Part shown: positions 33,567-44,343 of the stretch, piece by piece
How positions within the stretch are numbered: position 1 is the stretch's first letter
Layout of the letters: every line of letters begins with the position of its first letter
NCBI RefSeq assembly: GCF_002217655.1
Contig: NZ_NEWK01000001.1
Location: 692,001 to 756,000 of the forward strand
Origin: Geobacillus thermocatenulatus
GTDB taxonomy: Bacteria > Bacillota > Bacilli > Bacillales > Anoxybacillaceae
Direction of reading: 5' to 3'
Length of the DNA stretch: 64,000 nucleotides
Notes under the pieces: model-generated
Told to the model about the DNA's origin: nothing
The model's input: the letters and a program-made list of their open reading frames with translations, nothing else
The model's database searches: none
Program-made: the position numbers and the translations under genes

Positions 33567-35020
33567 ACGTGCTGTTTGCCGTATCAGAATGCGCCCCGTT
33601 TGCCAAATCAGGGGGATTGGCCGACGTCGCCGGCGCGCTGCCGAAAGAGCTGCGCCGGCTTGGCGTCGATGTCCGCGTCATGTTGCCCAAGTATGAAACA
33701 ATCACTTCAAAGTGGAAAGAACGAATGGACAAAGTGGCGGAGTTCGTCGTGCCGGTCGGGTGGCGCCGCCAGTATTGCGGCGTTGAGAAGCTCGAGCATG
33801 ACGGGGTCGTCTATTACTTGATTGACAACGAATACTATTTCAAACGGCCGCAGCTGTACGGCCATGATGACGACGGCGAGCGGTTCGCTTATTTTTGCCG
33901 GGCGGTGCTGGACGCGCTTCCGGCGATTTCGTTTCAGCCCGACATCATTCATTGCCATGACTGGCATACCGGCATGATTCCGTTTTTCTTGCGCGAGCAA
34001 TACCGCCATGATCCGTTTTATGCGGATATCCGCACGATCTTTACGATTCACAACTTGCAGTTTCAAGGGCTGTTTCCGCGCGGGATTTTAGAGGATTTGT
34101 TGAATTTGGACGGACGGTATTTCACCGTCGACCATCTCGAGTTTTACGGAAGCGTCAGCTTTATGAAAGGGGCGCTTGTCGCCTCCGATTTGATCACGAC
34201 GGTGAGCCCGACTTACAAAGAAGAGATTCAAACCGCCTATTACGGCGAGCGGTTGGACGGTTTGCTGCGGGCGCGGCGGAATGATTTGCTCGGCATTGTA
34301 AACGGCATTGACGACGAGTTTTACAATCCGGAAACCGATCCGTTTTTGGCGGCGACCTATAGCGTACATACGCGGGAAAGAAAAAAACTCAACAAGCGCG
34401 CTTTGCAGCGGCGGTTTGGTCTGCCAGAGCGGGACGATGCGCCCGTTGTCGCGATGGTGACGCGAATGACGGCGCAAAAAGGGCTCGATTTGGTGACGTG
34501 CGTCTTTCATGACCTCATGCAGGAAGACATGCAGCTCGTCGTGCTCGGCACCGGGGATTGGCGCTTTGAACAATTTTTCTCGCAAATGGCGGCGGCCTAT
34601 CCGGACAAAGTCGGGGTGTACATCGGCTTTCACGAACCGCTCGCCCATCAAATTTATGCGGGCGCGGACTTGTTTTTAATGCCGTCATTGTTTGAACCGT
34701 GCGGGCTGAGCCAAATGATCGCGCTTCGGTACGGGACGATTCCGATCGTTCGGGAAACGGGCGGGCTGAACGATACGGTGCAAGCGTACAATGAATTCAC
34801 AGGAGAAGGGAACGGATTCAGTTTTACGAACTTTAACGCCCACGACATGTTGTACACGATCCGCCGGGCGCTGTCGTTCTACCGCCAGCCATCTGTCTGG
34901 GAGCGGCTCATGGAGCGGGCGATGCGCGGCGATTACAGCTGGCGCCGGTCGGCGAGGGAATATCGAAAAGCGTACGAACAGCTGAACAAAAAGGGGGAAG
35001 ACGCGCTTGTTCGCGGATAA
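33563..35020 (+). CDS. glgA: Glycogen synthase (ADP-glucose type)
   Basis: A 485-residue GT5 enzyme. The N-terminal [16 protein letters not shown] (the K-x-G-G-L motif that binds ADP-glucose), [21 protein letters not shown] and the C-terminal GT-B motifs [19 protein letters not shown] and [10 protein letters not shown] are all present. It extends alpha-1,4-glucan chains from ADP-glucose. It starts 4 bp inside glgD and overlaps glgP by 14 bp. Confidence 0.96.
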   Translation: MNVLFAVSECAPFAKSGGLADVAGALPKELRRLGVDVRVMLPKYETITSKWKERMDKVAEFVVPVGWRRQYCGVEKLEHDGVVYYLIDNEYYFKRPQLYGHDDDGERFAYFCRAVLDALPAISFQPDIIHCHDWHTGMIPFFLREQYRHDPFYADIRTIFTIHNLQFQGLFPRGILEDLLNLDGRYFTVDHLEFYGSVSFMKGALVASDLITTVSPTYKEEIQTAYYGERLDGLLRARRNDLLGIVNGIDDEFYNPETDPFLAATYSVHTRERKKLNKRALQRRFGLPERDDAPVVAMVTRMTAQKGLDLVTCVFHDLMQEDMQLVVLGTGDWRFEQFFSQMAAAYPDKVGVYIGFHEPLAHQIYAGADLFLMPSLFEPCGLSQMIALRYGTIPIVRETGGLNDTVQAYNEFTGEGNGFSFTNFNAHDMLYTIRRALSFYRQPSVWERLMERAMRGDYSWRRSAREYRKAYEQLNKKGEDALVRG

Positions 35021-37421
35021 AGAAACGTTTCAACGGGCGTTTGTGACGCGGGTCGAGGCGTTGTGCGGCAAACCGTTTGCGGAGTCGACGGTGCGCGATC
35101 ATTATCATGTCCTTGGCCATATGGTGCGCGAACATATCAGCCGCCATTGGATCGCGACGAACGAGCGTTGCCGGGCGGAGCGGCGGAAGCAAGTGTACTA
35201 TTTGTCGATCGAGTTTTTGCTCGGCCGTTTGCTCGGAAGCAACTTGTTAAACCTCGGCGTCCGCCCGATGGTGGAAGAGGGGCTTCGCGAACTCGGCATC
35301 CGGCTTGAAGACGTCGAGGAATGCGAAGCGGACGCCGGGCTTGGCAACGGTGGATTGGGGCGGCTCGCCGCCTGTTTTCTTGATTCACTTGCGACGCTCA
35401 ATTTGCCGGGCCACGGACAAGGCATTCGCTATAAACACGGGCTGTTTGACCAAAAAATCGTTGACGGCTATCAAGTCGAGCTGCCGGAGCAATGGCTGCG
35501 AAACGGGAACGTTTGGGAAATACGGAAAGAAGAGCTGGCGGTCGAAGTTCGCTTCTGGGGAAGGGTCGAGGTGTCGGAACAAAACGGCCGCCTTGTGTTC
35601 CGCCATGTCGACAGCGAAAACGTGATGGCCGTGCCGTACGATATGCCGGTCATCGGCTTCGGGACGAACACGGTCAACACGCTCAGGCTTTGGAGCGCCG
35701 AGCCGGCGAAAACGTTCCCGCTTTATAAAGATGTGATGCAATACAAGCGGGAGACGGAAGCCATTTCGGAGTTTTTGTACCCGGACGATACGCACGATGA
35801 AGGCAAACTGCTCCGGTTAAAGCAGCAGTATTTTCTCGCCGCCGCCAGCCTCGGCAGCATCACTCGCGCCCATCGCCGCCAGCACGGGAGCTTGCGCCGC
35901 CTCCATGAATATGTCGCCATTCATATCAACGACACGCACCCGGCGCTCGCGATTCCGGAGTTGATGCGCATTTTGCTCGATGAGGAAGGGATGAGCTGGG
36001 AAGAGGCTTGGCACATTACAACCCATACGATCGCGTACACGAATCATACGACGCTGGCGGAAGCGTTGGAGAAATGGCCGATCCGCCTCTTTCAGCCGCT
36101 GTTGCCGCGCATTTATATGATCGTCGAGGAAATCAACGAACGGTTTTGCCGCGAGCTGTGGGAACGTTATCCCGGCGATTGGGGGCGGATTGAACAAATG
36201 GCCATCGTCGCCCACGGGATGGTGAAAATGGCGCACTTGGCCGTCGTGGCAAGCCATAGCGTCAACGGCGTGGCGAAACTGCATACGGACATATTGAAAC
36301 AGCGGGAAATGCGCTTGTTCTACGAATGGGCGCCGCACAAGTTCAACAATAAAACGAACGGCGTGACGCACCGGCGCTGGCTGTTGAAAGCCAACCCTGA
36401 GCTGTCGACGTTGATTACGGAAACGATTGGGCCGCGCTGGATCCGCGAGCCGGAAGCATTGATTGAGCTGAAGTCTTATGCTTCCGATCCGGCGTTTCAG
36501 CAGGCGTTGGCTGCGGTCAAACAGCAGCGGAAGGCGAGGCTTGCCGTCCGCATTTACGAAAAAACCGGGATTCTTGTTGACGAATCGTCCATTTTTGACG
36601 TGCAAGTGAAACGGCTGCACGCTTATAAACGGCAGTTGTTGAACGTTTTGCACATTATGCATTTATACAATCGACTGAAAGAGGATTCACACTTCTCGAT
36701 TTATCCCCGCACGTTCATTTTCGGAGCGAAAGCGTCGCCAGGCTATTACTACGCCAAGCGGATCATTAAGCTCATCCATTCGGTGGCGGATCAGGTGAAC
36801 AACGATAAACGGACGAACGAGCAACTGAAGGTCATTTTTTTGGAAAATTACCGCGTATCGCTCGCGGAAGAAATCATTCCGGCCGCCGATGTGAGCGAGC
36901 AAATCTCAACAGCTAGCAAAGAAGCGTCCGGGACGGGCAACATGAAGTTTATGATGAACGGCGCTGTTACGCTTGGCACGCTGGATGGAGCCAACGTCGA
37001 AATCGCGGAAGCTGTCGGGGAGGAAAACATGTTTTTGTTCGGGCTGACGGCCGATGAAGTGCTCCGCTACTACGAACACGGAGGCTATCGGGCGCATGAG
37101 TATTACCATCATGACAAACGGATCAAGCAAGTTGTCGACCAGCTCATCAACGGCTTTTTCCCTGATGTCGGCGACTACTTTGAGCCGATTTACGACTCGC
37201 TCTTGGCGCAAAACGACGAATATTTTGTGCTGCGCGACTTTGCCGCCTACGCCGAGGCGCACGAGCGGGTTGAGGCCGCTTACCGCGATCCGGCGCGCTG
37301 GTGGCGGATGAGCGCCGTCAACATCGCCCATTCCGGCCGTTTCGCCAGCGATCGGACCGTAGCGGAATACGCCGCCGACATTTGGGGTCTTTTGCCGTCG
37401 GGGGAACGTTTCTCAACTTAG
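35007..37421 (+). CDS. glgP: Glycogen phosphorylase
   Basis: An 804-residue GT35 enzyme. It has the early [11 protein letters not shown] and [16 protein letters not shown] segments, and near the C-terminus the pyridoxal-phosphate site [15 protein letters not shown], with the Lys that carries the cofactor. It releases glucose-1-phosphate from glycogen. The start is TTG 35007, behind AAGGGGGAAG and inside glgA, so translation is coupled. It is last in the operon; a terminator follows at 37494. Confidence 0.96.
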   Translation: MFADKETFQRAFVTRVEALCGKPFAESTVRDHYHVLGHMVREHISRHWIATNERCRAERRKQVYYLSIEFLLGRLLGSNLLNLGVRPMVEEGLRELGIRLEDVEECEADAGLGNGGLGRLAACFLDSLATLNLPGHGQGIRYKHGLFDQKIVDGYQVELPEQWLRNGNVWEIRKEELAVEVRFWGRVEVSEQNGRLVFRHVDSENVMAVPYDMPVIGFGTNTVNTLRLWSAEPAKTFPLYKDVMQYKRETEAISEFLYPDDTHDEGKLLRLKQQYFLAAASLGSITRAHRRQHGSLRRLHEYVAIHINDTHPALAIPELMRILLDEEGMSWEEAWHITTHTIAYTNHTTLAEALEKWPIRLFQPLLPRIYMIVEEINERFCRELWERYPGDWGRIEQMAIVAHGMVKMAHLAVVASHSVNGVAKLHTDILKQREMRLFYEWAPHKFNNKTNGVTHRRWLLKANPELSTLITETIGPRWIREPEALIELKSYASDPAFQQALAAVKQQRKARLAVRIYEKTGILVDESSIFDVQVKRLHAYKRQLLNVLHIMHLYNRLKEDSHFSIYPRTFIFGAKASPGYYYAKRIIKLIHSVADQVNNDKRTNEQLKVIFLENYRVSLAEEIIPAADVSEQISTASKEASGTGNMKFMMNGAVTLGTLDGANVEIAEAVGEENMFLFGLTADEVLRYYEHGGYRAHEYYHHDKRIKQVVDQLINGFFPDVGDYFEPIYDSLLAQNDEYFVLRDFAAYAEAHERVEAAYRDPARWWRMSAVNIAHSGRFASDRTVAEYAADIWGLLPSGERFST

Positions 37422-37493
37422 GAAAGGACGTTTTGGGGCTGATTTTTCATTCAATCATCGTCCTTTTTAGGGAATTTCGAGGGAATAAAAGCA

Positions 37494-37527
37494 AAAGGGC
37501 GTTCCGTTTGGCCGGAGCGCCCTTTCT
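37494..37527. terminator. Bidirectional terminator, glg operon / AIM24 gene
   Basis: AAAGGGCG..CCG pairs with CGGAGCGCCCTTT around TTTGGC, between two convergent genes. Confidence 0.8.
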
Positions 37528-37530
37528 CGC

Positions 37531-38325
37531 TTAGTCGTCGCCGTCGAGCCAGTCGCCGATGCCGCCGAGGATGCTGCCTTCGCCGACCGACCGTCCGCCG
37601 GCGCTCGGGGCTGCAGCGAGGACGCGGTCAGCGAGCCGGCTGAACGGAAGCGACTGCACCCACACTGCTCCCGGACCGGTGACGGTGGCCAAAAACAATC
37701 CTTCGCCGCCGAAGAAGGCGGTTTTGATGTTGCCGACATATTCAATATCGTAGTTGACGTCTTTCGTCATGGCGACAAGGCAGCCGGTGTCAATGCGAAG
37801 TGTTTCCCCGGGCTGCAAGTCGCGGCAGTGGATCGTTCCGCCGGCGTGCAAAAAGGCAAGCCCGTCACCTTCCAACTTTTGCATAATAAACCCTTCGCCG
37901 CCGAAAAAGCCAGCGCCTAGCTTGCGCTGAAACTCAATGCCGACGGAGACGCCTTTTGCCGCACACAAAAAGGAGTCTTTTTGGCAGATGAGCTTCCCGC
38001 CAAGTTCGCTCAAATCGACCGGGATGATTTTTCCCGGATACGGAGCGGCGAAGGCGACGCGGCGCTTGCCGCTTCCTTGGTTGGTAAACACGGTCATGAA
38101 CAAGCTTTCGCCGGTGAGCAGCCGCTTCCCCGCGCCGACAAGGCGGCCAAGCAGCCCTTTTCCGGACGAGGAGCCGTCGCCAAATACGGTTTCCATGACG
38201 ATGCCGTCATCCATCATCATCATCCCGCCCGCTTCCGCGACCACGCTTTCGTATGGGTCGAGCTCGATTTCGACAAACTGCATGTCATCGCCGTACAGCC
38301 GGTAATCGATCTCATGTGCGTTCAT
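37531..38325 (-). CDS. AIM24/TIGR00266-family protein
   Basis: A 264-residue all-beta protein with the family's repeated glycine-rich turns: [38 protein letters not shown] and [25 protein letters not shown] low-complexity glycine end follows ([11 protein letters not shown]). The bacterial function is not known, though membrane-stress roles have been suggested. ATG 38325 is preferred, 7 bases after GGAGG; ATG 38328 is an alternative. It is monocistronic and convergent with the glg operon. Confidence 0.85.
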   Translation of the reverse strand: MNAHEIDYRLYGDDMQFVEIELDPYESVVAEAGGMMMMDDGIVMETVFGDGSSSGKGLLGRLVGAGKRLLTGESLFMTVFTNQGSGKRRVAFAAPYPGKIIPVDLSELGGKLICQKDSFLCAAKGVSVGIEFQRKLGAGFFGGEGFIMQKLEGDGLAFLHAGGTIHCRDLQPGETLRIDTGCLVAMTKDVNYDIEYVGNIKTAFFGGEGLFLATVTGPGAVWVQSLPFSRLADRVLAAAPSAGGRSVGEGSILGGIGDWLDGDD

Positions 38326-38395
38326 CATTTCGCCTCCATTAGGATCATATAACGTTCTGCTCTGTACTACGGAAAACGGCATTGGCCTGTTTCAC

Positions 38396-38427
38396 AAAAA
38401 AGACCATCTTGCCGATGGCCTTTTTCA
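38396..38427 (-). terminator. Terminator of yteA
   Basis: AGGCCATC / GATGGTCT-like stem with flanking A- and T-tracts, overlapping the yteA stop codon. Confidence 0.7.
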
Positions 38428-39234
38428 TGGAGTCGTTTCCCCAAAATGCTGCTGGGACGGTCTTTCATCGTACCGGCGGTAGCTGTCTTTCGATGTATAC
38501 GGGTCTTTTTCATACGCCGGCAAATCGCCGATGTTCGACATGATGCCTTCGTCATCCAATATGTTTTCCAGCAGCTCATGCTCCCGTGTCGGGTACACAC
38601 GTACGCGTTGGCCATGCAAATCGACGGCCGCGAAATTTTCCAAGTCTTCGACATAGCCGACGTTCTCTTCCGACTCGGCATACACTTCGCTGTAGGAATC
38701 GACGTTTTTGCCAAGGTCCGAAGGGGTGTCGGACGTGCCGTAGCGGGCTACTTCCTGCCATGCATCTTCCGCGTCGTAAGCGACCGATTCCGCGCGGTCA
38801 TCGAAATCGAATTTGCCAAACGGCGGCATCAGCACGCCCTCTTCAAGCGGCCGCTTTTGCGACACCGTTTGATCCGGGCTGTGCTCACGGCAGTAGAGTG
38901 CTGTTGGCAACGCTTCGAGCCGTTCGTATGGGATCGGACGACCGCATACGCAGCACGTTCCGTATGTGCCGTCGACGATGGCGCCAAGCGCCCGTTCAAT
39001 CTCGCGAAGTTCGCGCTCGGCATGCTCCTTTAGGGCGAGATCTTTTTCCCGCTCATACAGCTCTGTCGCCTCATCGGCCGGATGGTTGTCGTAGCTCGCC
39101 AGCTCACCGACCGCATCGTGGGCGTGGCTGCGGATCGTGCCGAAATGGTCGTTTTGCTTGAGCCGGTCTTCCGTCTCCCGTTTCATGTTGAGCAGTCTCG
39201 AGCGGAGGGCGGCAAGCTGTTCGTTCGTCAGCAT
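38425..39234 (-). CDS. yteA: YteA-family sporulation-associated TraR/DksA zinc-finger protein
   Basis: About 269 residues. The N-terminal half is helical with the family phrase YDNHPADEATELYEREKD. A DksA/TraR C4-type finger follows with TCCVCGRPIPYERLEALP and YCREH; the second half ends in Cys-x-x-His rather than Cys-x-x-Cys. The acidic C-terminal half is specific to the YteA group. DksA-like proteins act on RNA polymerase, but this group is poorly studied. ATG 39234 has AAGGAAGGGA about 10 bases upstream. Confidence 0.85.
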   Translation of the reverse strand: MLTNEQLAALRSRLLNMKRETEDRLKQNDHFGTIRSHAHDAVGELASYDNHPADEATELYEREKDLALKEHAERELREIERALGAIVDGTYGTCCVCGRPIPYERLEALPTALYCREHSPDQTVSQKRPLEEGVLMPPFGKFDFDDRAESVAYDAEDAWQEVARYGTSDTPSDLGKNVDSYSEVYAESEENVGYVEDLENFAAVDLHGQRVRVYPTREHELLENILDDEGIMSNIGDLPAYEKDPYTSKDSYRRYDERPSQQHFGETTP

Positions 39235-39290
39235 CAGTCGCAATCCCTTCCTTCGCAGTAGCGTCTATATGATGTAGTATGGGCGAAAAT

Positions 39291-39321
39291 CAAAAAAAAA
39301 CACGGTCATGTTGACCGTGTT
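39291..39321 (-). terminator. Terminator of menA
   Basis: Perfect 10-bp stem AACACGGTCA / TGACCGTGTT with a 3-base loop; on the minus strand it is followed by a run of nine or more T. Confidence 0.85.
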
Positions 39322-40249
39322 ACAGCCAATGGGCAATGAGCAAGCCAGCGGCGAGCAAAAAGCCGAACTGCGTATTCGTTTGCGCCGTCGCCTTCATCGC
39401 CGGCATCATCTCGATCGGCTTGATTTTGCCGATAAATCCGCGCGTCGCCGCAACCGCTTTCGGGATGCTCAACAGCGCAAGCAGCGCCCAAGGCGGAACG
39501 ATGTGAAACAGAACGAGGGCGGCCGTCCAAAGAAAGGCAACGGAGAACATGGCAGCGAGCAGGCGGATGGCCCAGTTGCGGCCGATCAAAATCGCGAGCG
39601 TCTTTCGCCCTTTTTCACGATCGCCGTCCAAGTCGCGAATATTGTTCGCCAGCAAAATGGCGCCGACCAAAATCGCGATCGGAATGGCGGTGAGCACGGC
39701 ACCGCCGCTGATATAGCCTGTTTGGATGAAAAATGAAATCAAAATAATGACAAAGCCCATAAAAAACCCAGCCGCCAGTTCGCCAAACGGCGTATAGGCG
39801 ATCGGAACCGGCCCTCCGGTGTAAAAATAACCGGCCGCCATGCAAATCGTTCCGACAACGGCGAGCCACCAGCTGCTTTCGGCGCAAATGTAGACGCCGA
39901 TGAGCATAGCCAACCCAAGACAGCCAACCGCCAACGCCAGCACCGTTTTCGGCTTGAGGCCGTCGCGGACGATGGCGCCGCCGATGCCGACCGATTCCGC
40001 GGAATCGAGGCCGCGTTGATAATCGTAGTATTCGTTGAACATGTTCGTCGCGGCTTGAATCAACAAAGAGGCGATCATCATCGCGGCAAACAGCAGCCAA
40101 TTGACAGACGTTTCGCCCATCGCCAGCACCGTGCCGACGCATACGGGCACAAACGCCGCCGTCAACGTATGCGGGCGCGTCAGCCGCCAAAAGACGCGCC
40201 AGTCGCGTCGCGCCGGCGGGCGATGGTCCATATGTGTGAATGATTGCAT
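39320..40249 (-). CDS. menA: 1,4-dihydroxy-2-naphthoate polyprenyltransferase
   Basis: About 309 residues, a UbiA-superfamily membrane enzyme with eight or so helices. The first aspartate-rich motif is NMFNEYYDYQRGLD and the second is ANNIRDLDGDREKGRKTLA. It attaches the polyprenyl chain to DHNA in menaquinone synthesis at the membrane. The start is placed at the ATG opening MQSFTHMDHRP, about 7 bases after AAGGGGA; an ATG two codons earlier overlaps that site. It is divergent from menF, as in other Bacillaceae. Confidence 0.93.
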   Translation of the reverse strand: MQSFTHMDHRPPARRDWRVFWRLTRPHTLTAAFVPVCVGTVLAMGETSVNWLLFAAMMIASLLIQAATNMFNEYYDYQRGLDSAESVGIGGAIVRDGLKPKTVLALAVGCLGLAMLIGVYICAESSWWLAVVGTICMAAGYFYTGGPVPIAYTPFGELAAGFFMGFVIILISFFIQTGYISGGAVLTAIPIAILVGAILLANNIRDLDGDREKGRKTLAILIGRNWAIRLLAAMFSVAFLWTAALVLFHIVPPWALLALLSIPKAVAATRGFIGKIKPIEMMPAMKATAQTNTQFGFLLAAGLLIAHWL

Positions 40250-40407
40250 ATTCATTCCCCTTAGATTCTGTGAAAATGTCATTCGTTTATGTCCAAAATA
40301 AGTGTAGGCAAACGTTGAAAGCATGTCAACCCTTCCCGATAGATAAATGATTTCCTATTATATATAATGGGAAGTGGGGATGGAGGGGGAATTTTACGAC
40401 AGAAAGC

Positions 40408-41793
40408 GTGAGGAACGTGGCGATTGGATTTCGACATCACCTGCAGCAACAATTGCATAGATTGGCGGTGAATGCAGCGCGGCCGTTTGTCAGCTGGGCG
40501 GAACCGTGGGAGGGCGTTGATCCGGTTTCTTTTTTTATGCAAGGGCCGTCATGCGGCTTCCGCGAACGGTTTTTTTGGGCGGATCGAACCGGAGGCACGA
40601 TATTGGTCGGCCTCGGCTCCGTTTATGCGATCGAAACGGAGAAGGCCGACAGCCGGTTTGATGACGTGGAAGCGGGCCGGCGCCGATGGGAGAAGGAGAT
40701 GGAGCCATACGGCGCGGTCGATGCGCCGCCGTTATTGTTTGGCGGATTTTCGTTTGACCCCTATCGGCCGGGCACCGACATTTGGCGCGGCTTTCCGGCC
40801 GGGAAGCTCGTGGCGCCGGCCGCGCTTCTTGCCGTAAGAAACGGCAAAACGACGTTGACCGTCACCATGCCGACCCATCAACAGGGAAGGGATTGGGAGC
40901 GGATCGGGCGCTTGCTTGAGCGGATCAGCGGCCCTATGGCCGCTCCAAAGCAACTTCCGCGCCTTGTGTCAGACGAAGAAGAAGAGAAAGAACGATGGTT
41001 GGCGGCTGTTCATAAAGCGATCACTTCGATTCGCGCGGGGGAATTGGACAAGGTAGTGCTCGCCCGCGCTCGGCGCCTGGCGTTTGCCAAAACGGTGGAT
41101 GCCGCAGCCGTACTCCAGCGGCTTCGCGAGCAGCAGCCGTTTGCTTACATTTTTGCGTTTGAACAGGACGGCCGCTGTTTTATCGGGGCTTCCCCTGAGC
41201 AGCTTGTCCAAAAAGAAGGGAAAACGTGCCGGTCGGTTTGCCTCGCCGGATCGGTGCGCCGCGGGGCCGCTATGGAGGAAGACGAGCGGCTTGGCGCTTG
41301 GCTGCAGGCGGATCGAAAAAACAACGAAGAACATCAGTTTGTTGTGCAAATGATCGGCCGCTTGTTTTCTTCCGTCTGCGAGACGGTCGAGATGCCGCCC
41401 GCGCCGCAGCTGCTCAAGCTGCCGCACATCCAGCATTTATGCACTCCGGTTGTCGGCCGTGGCTGCCGCGAGCGCTCGGTGCTCCGCTTAGTGGAAATGA
41501 TGCATCCGACACCCGCGCTCGGCGGAACGCCGCGCGATCGGGCGCTGGAGGTGATCCGCGCCCTTGAGCCGCTTGATCGCGGATGGTATGCAGCGCCGAT
41601 CGGCTGGGTGGATGGCGACGGCAATGGAGAATGGGCGGTCGCCATTCGCTCCGCCTTGCTCGCCGGGAAGGAAGCTATGCTGTTTGCCGGTTGCGGCATT
41701 GTGGCGGATTCCGATCCTGACAGTGAATATGAAGAGACGAACGTCAAAATGGCCCCGATGTTATCGGCGTTGGGAGTGATGAACGATGGCTGA
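40408..41793 (+). CDS. menF: Menaquinone-specific isochorismate synthase
   Basis: A 461-residue chorismate-utilising enzyme. The C-terminal catalytic domain shows GELDKVVLARA, FIGASPEQLVQKEG, CLAGSVRRG, LCTPVVGRG, MHPTPALGG and AGCGIVADSDPDSEYEET, all typical. It isomerises chorismate to isochorismate, the first step of the pathway. The GTG at 40408 lies about 17 bases after GGAGGGGG, so the exact start is uncertain. A TATATATAAT -10-like element is near 40357. Its last 8 bp overlap menD. Confidence 0.93.
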   Translation: MRNVAIGFRHHLQQQLHRLAVNAARPFVSWAEPWEGVDPVSFFMQGPSCGFRERFFWADRTGGTILVGLGSVYAIETEKADSRFDDVEAGRRRWEKEMEPYGAVDAPPLLFGGFSFDPYRPGTDIWRGFPAGKLVAPAALLAVRNGKTTLTVTMPTHQQGRDWERIGRLLERISGPMAAPKQLPRLVSDEEEEKERWLAAVHKAITSIRAGELDKVVLARARRLAFAKTVDAAAVLQRLREQQPFAYIFAFEQDGRCFIGASPEQLVQKEGKTCRSVCLAGSVRRGAAMEEDERLGAWLQADRKNNEEHQFVVQMIGRLFSSVCETVEMPPAPQLLKLPHIQHLCTPVVGRGCRERSVLRLVEMMHPTPALGGTPRDRALEVIRALEPLDRGWYAAPIGWVDGDGNGEWAVAIRSALLAGKEAMLFAGCGIVADSDPDSEYEETNVKMAPMLSALGVMNDG

Positions 41794-43534
41794 TGCCTTG
41801 TCTGTTTATGTAGCGGCATTGGTGGACGGATTGGCGGAGGCTGGGGTGACGGAGGCGGTGATCAGCCCCGGTTCGCGCTCGACGCCGCTTGCGATCGCGA
41901 TGGCGGCCCACCCTAGCTTGCGACTATATATGAATATCGATGAGCGGTCGGCCGCGTTTTTCGCCCTCGGCTTGGCGAAAGCGAAGCAGCGTCCGGTCGC
42001 GCTCGTATGCACGTCCGGAACGGCGGCGGCCAACTATGGGCCCGCGGTTGTCGAGGCATACTATTCGCGCGTGCCGCTTGTGGTGCTGACGGCCGACCGG
42101 CCGCATGAACTGCGCGATGTCGGGGCGCCGCAGGCGATTGACCAGCTCTACTTATACGGACGATACGCCAAGTGGTTTGTGGACTTGGCGCTGCCGGAAG
42201 AGGCGGATGACATGTTGCGATACGCGCGGACGATGGCGGCAAGAGCCGTTCAAACGGCCGCCGGTGCACCGTGTGGGCCTGTGCATGTGAACGCGCCGTT
42301 TCGCGAGCCGCTTGTCCCGCATATCGATGAGGCGGTTTGGGAGCGGGTGCGGTCCGTTTCGAGAGCGCCGCAAGTGTGGCGCGGCCGCCCAGCGCTGCCG
42401 CAAGAGAGCGTATCGGCGCTGTATGAGCAGCTGTCGGCGGCGGAACGCGGGGTGATCGTCTGCGGGCCGCTCGATCGCCCTGGGTTTGCCGAGGCGGTCA
42501 CAGAGTTGGCGCGGGCGCTTGATTTTCCGATTTTGGCCGATCCGCTTTCCCAACTGCGCGCAGGTACGCATGACAAAACGTATATCATCGACAGCTATGA
42601 TGCCTTATTGCGGGAAGAAACCGCCGCTTCCAAGCTTGTTCCAGATGTGGTGCTTCGGTTCGGCGCCATGCCGGTGTCGAAGCCGCTCTTTTTATGGCTG
42701 AAGCGCCATCGCGCGATTCGTCAAATTGTTGTCGACGACGGCGGCTGGCGCGATCCGACGTTGTCCGCGGACAGCTTCGTTCAGAGTGATGAATGGATTC
42801 TTTGCCGCCAGCTTCTTGAACAGGCGAAACCGAAAGAAAACAAAAGCGCGTGGTCGGCGATATGGCGCGAGATGAACGCGATCGCCCGCGCGGCGCTTGA
42901 GCGCCATCTGCCAAAAGAAGAATGGTTTGAAGGGAACGTGTTCACGGAGCTTGCCGATTTGCTTCCAGCCGGGGCGGCGCTGTTTGTCGGCAACAGCATG
43001 CCGATTCGCGATGCGGATACGTTTCTCTTTGCGACGAACAAGCCGCTTCGCGTTTTGGCCAACCGCGGCGCCAACGGCATTGACGGAGTCGTCTCGAGCG
43101 CTTTGGGCGCAAGCGTTGCCGCGAACCCGCTTGTATTGGTGATCGGCGACTTGTCGTTTTACCACGATTTAAATGGCTTGTTGGCGGCGAAAATGCATTC
43201 GTTGTCCGCTACCATTGTGTTGTTGAACAACAACGGCGGCGGCATTTTCTCGTTTTTGCCGCAGGCGCGCCATAAAGGGGAATTTGAAACGCTATTTGGC
43301 ACGCCGACGGATTTGTCGTTTGTCCACGCCGTCGAGATGTACGGCGGCCGCCATACGGTGCCGCACCATTGGGTGGAGTTCCGCCGCCATGTATCGGAAT
43401 CATTGTCATCAGGCGGGCTTCATGTCATTGAAGTGCGCACGTCGCGCGCGGAAAATGTCCGAATGCATCGATTGTTGTGGAACGAGGTTGCCCGGGAAAT
43501 CGCGAAATATCTCGAATCAAGAGGAATGGCATGA
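41786..43534 (+). CDS. menD: SEPHCHC synthase
   Basis: A 582-residue thiamine-diphosphate enzyme. The N-terminal Pyr domain has VISPGSRSTPLAIA, the early glutamate region (NIDERSAAFFALGLAK) and CTSGTAAANYGPAVVEA. The C-terminal PP domain has VIGDLSFYHDLNGLL, and NNNGGGIFSFLPQ supplies the GD...NN cofactor/Mg motif. It joins 2-oxoglutarate to isochorismate. Overlaps on both sides (8 bp with menF, 4 bp ATGA with menH) show coupled translation. Confidence 0.96.
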   Translation: MADALSVYVAALVDGLAEAGVTEAVISPGSRSTPLAIAMAAHPSLRLYMNIDERSAAFFALGLAKAKQRPVALVCTSGTAAANYGPAVVEAYYSRVPLVVLTADRPHELRDVGAPQAIDQLYLYGRYAKWFVDLALPEEADDMLRYARTMAARAVQTAAGAPCGPVHVNAPFREPLVPHIDEAVWERVRSVSRAPQVWRGRPALPQESVSALYEQLSAAERGVIVCGPLDRPGFAEAVTELARALDFPILADPLSQLRAGTHDKTYIIDSYDALLREETAASKLVPDVVLRFGAMPVSKPLFLWLKRHRAIRQIVVDDGGWRDPTLSADSFVQSDEWILCRQLLEQAKPKENKSAWSAIWREMNAIARAALERHLPKEEWFEGNVFTELADLLPAGAALFVGNSMPIRDADTFLFATNKPLRVLANRGANGIDGVVSSALGASVAANPLVLVIGDLSFYHDLNGLLAAKMHSLSATIVLLNNNGGGIFSFLPQARHKGEFETLFGTPTDLSFVHAVEMYGGRHTVPHHWVEFRRHVSESLSSGGLHVIEVRTSRAENVRMHRLLWNEVAREIAKYLESRGMA

Positions 43535-44343
43535 CCATGATGGTGAATGGGGTTTGTTACCATGTGGAACAATACGGAGAAGGAGAGCCGCTTCTGTTGC
43601 TTCACGGGTTTACGGGCAGCGCGGACACGTGGCGGCCGCTCGCCCCGTTTTGGCCGGACTTCCGTGTGATGGCCGTCGACTTGTTGGGCCATGGGCGGAC
43701 CGAGGCGCCAAAGGACGCCCGAAGGTATCGGATCGAACACGCGGCGGCTGACTTGGCGGCGCTCCTTGACGAATGGGGCGTCGAACAAGTGAACGTGCTC
43801 GGATACTCGATGGGCGGCCGGCTCGCGTTGGCGTTCGCCGTTTGGCATCCGCACCGCGTTCGCCGCTTAGTGCTGGAAAGCAGTTCGCCCGGCTTGAAGA
43901 CAGAGGAGGAGCGGCGCATGCGGCGGGGAGCGGATGAGGCGTTGGCGCGAAAGATCGAAACGGAAGGCGTCCGTGCTTTTATCGATGATTGGGAAAAAAT
44001 CACGCTGTTTGCCACTCAGCAGGCGCTTCCGGATTCGGTGCGGGCGGCGATTCGCCGCGAGCGGCTCCGCCATACGGCAACGGGGCTTGCCAACAGTTTG
44101 CGCGGGATGGGGACCGGCGTGCAGCCGTCATTTTGGGAGCGGCTTGGGGAACTTGACATGCCCGTGCTCCTTGTTTGCGGGGAGCGCGATGAGAAGTTTT
44201 GCCGCATCGCCGCCCAAATGCACGAGCGGCTGCCCAACAGCGAACTTGTCTGCGTTCCGGATGCTGGACATGCAATTCACGTGGAACAGCCCGGCATTTT
44301 TGCTAAAATAGTAAGTGAATTCATAACAAAGGGGGAAGTGTAA
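43531..44343 (+). CDS. menH: SHCHC synthase, alpha/beta hydrolase
   Basis: A 270-residue alpha/beta-hydrolase. The oxyanion-hole region is LLLLHGFTGSADTW, the nucleophile elbow GYSMGG (Ser about 89), and GHAIHVEQPG supplies the catalytic His. MenH eliminates pyruvate from SEPHCHC. The ATG at 43531 overlaps the menD stop (ATGA), which fixes the start. menB follows directly. Confidence 0.94.
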   Translation: MTMMVNGVCYHVEQYGEGEPLLLLHGFTGSADTWRPLAPFWPDFRVMAVDLLGHGRTEAPKDARRYRIEHAAADLAALLDEWGVEQVNVLGYSMGGRLALAFAVWHPHRVRRLVLESSSPGLKTEEERRMRRGADEALARKIETEGVRAFIDDWEKITLFATQQALPDSVRAAIRRERLRHTATGLANSLRGMGTGVQPSFWERLGELDMPVLLVCGERDEKFCRIAAQMHERLPNSELVCVPDAGHAIHVEQPGIFAKIVSEFITKGEV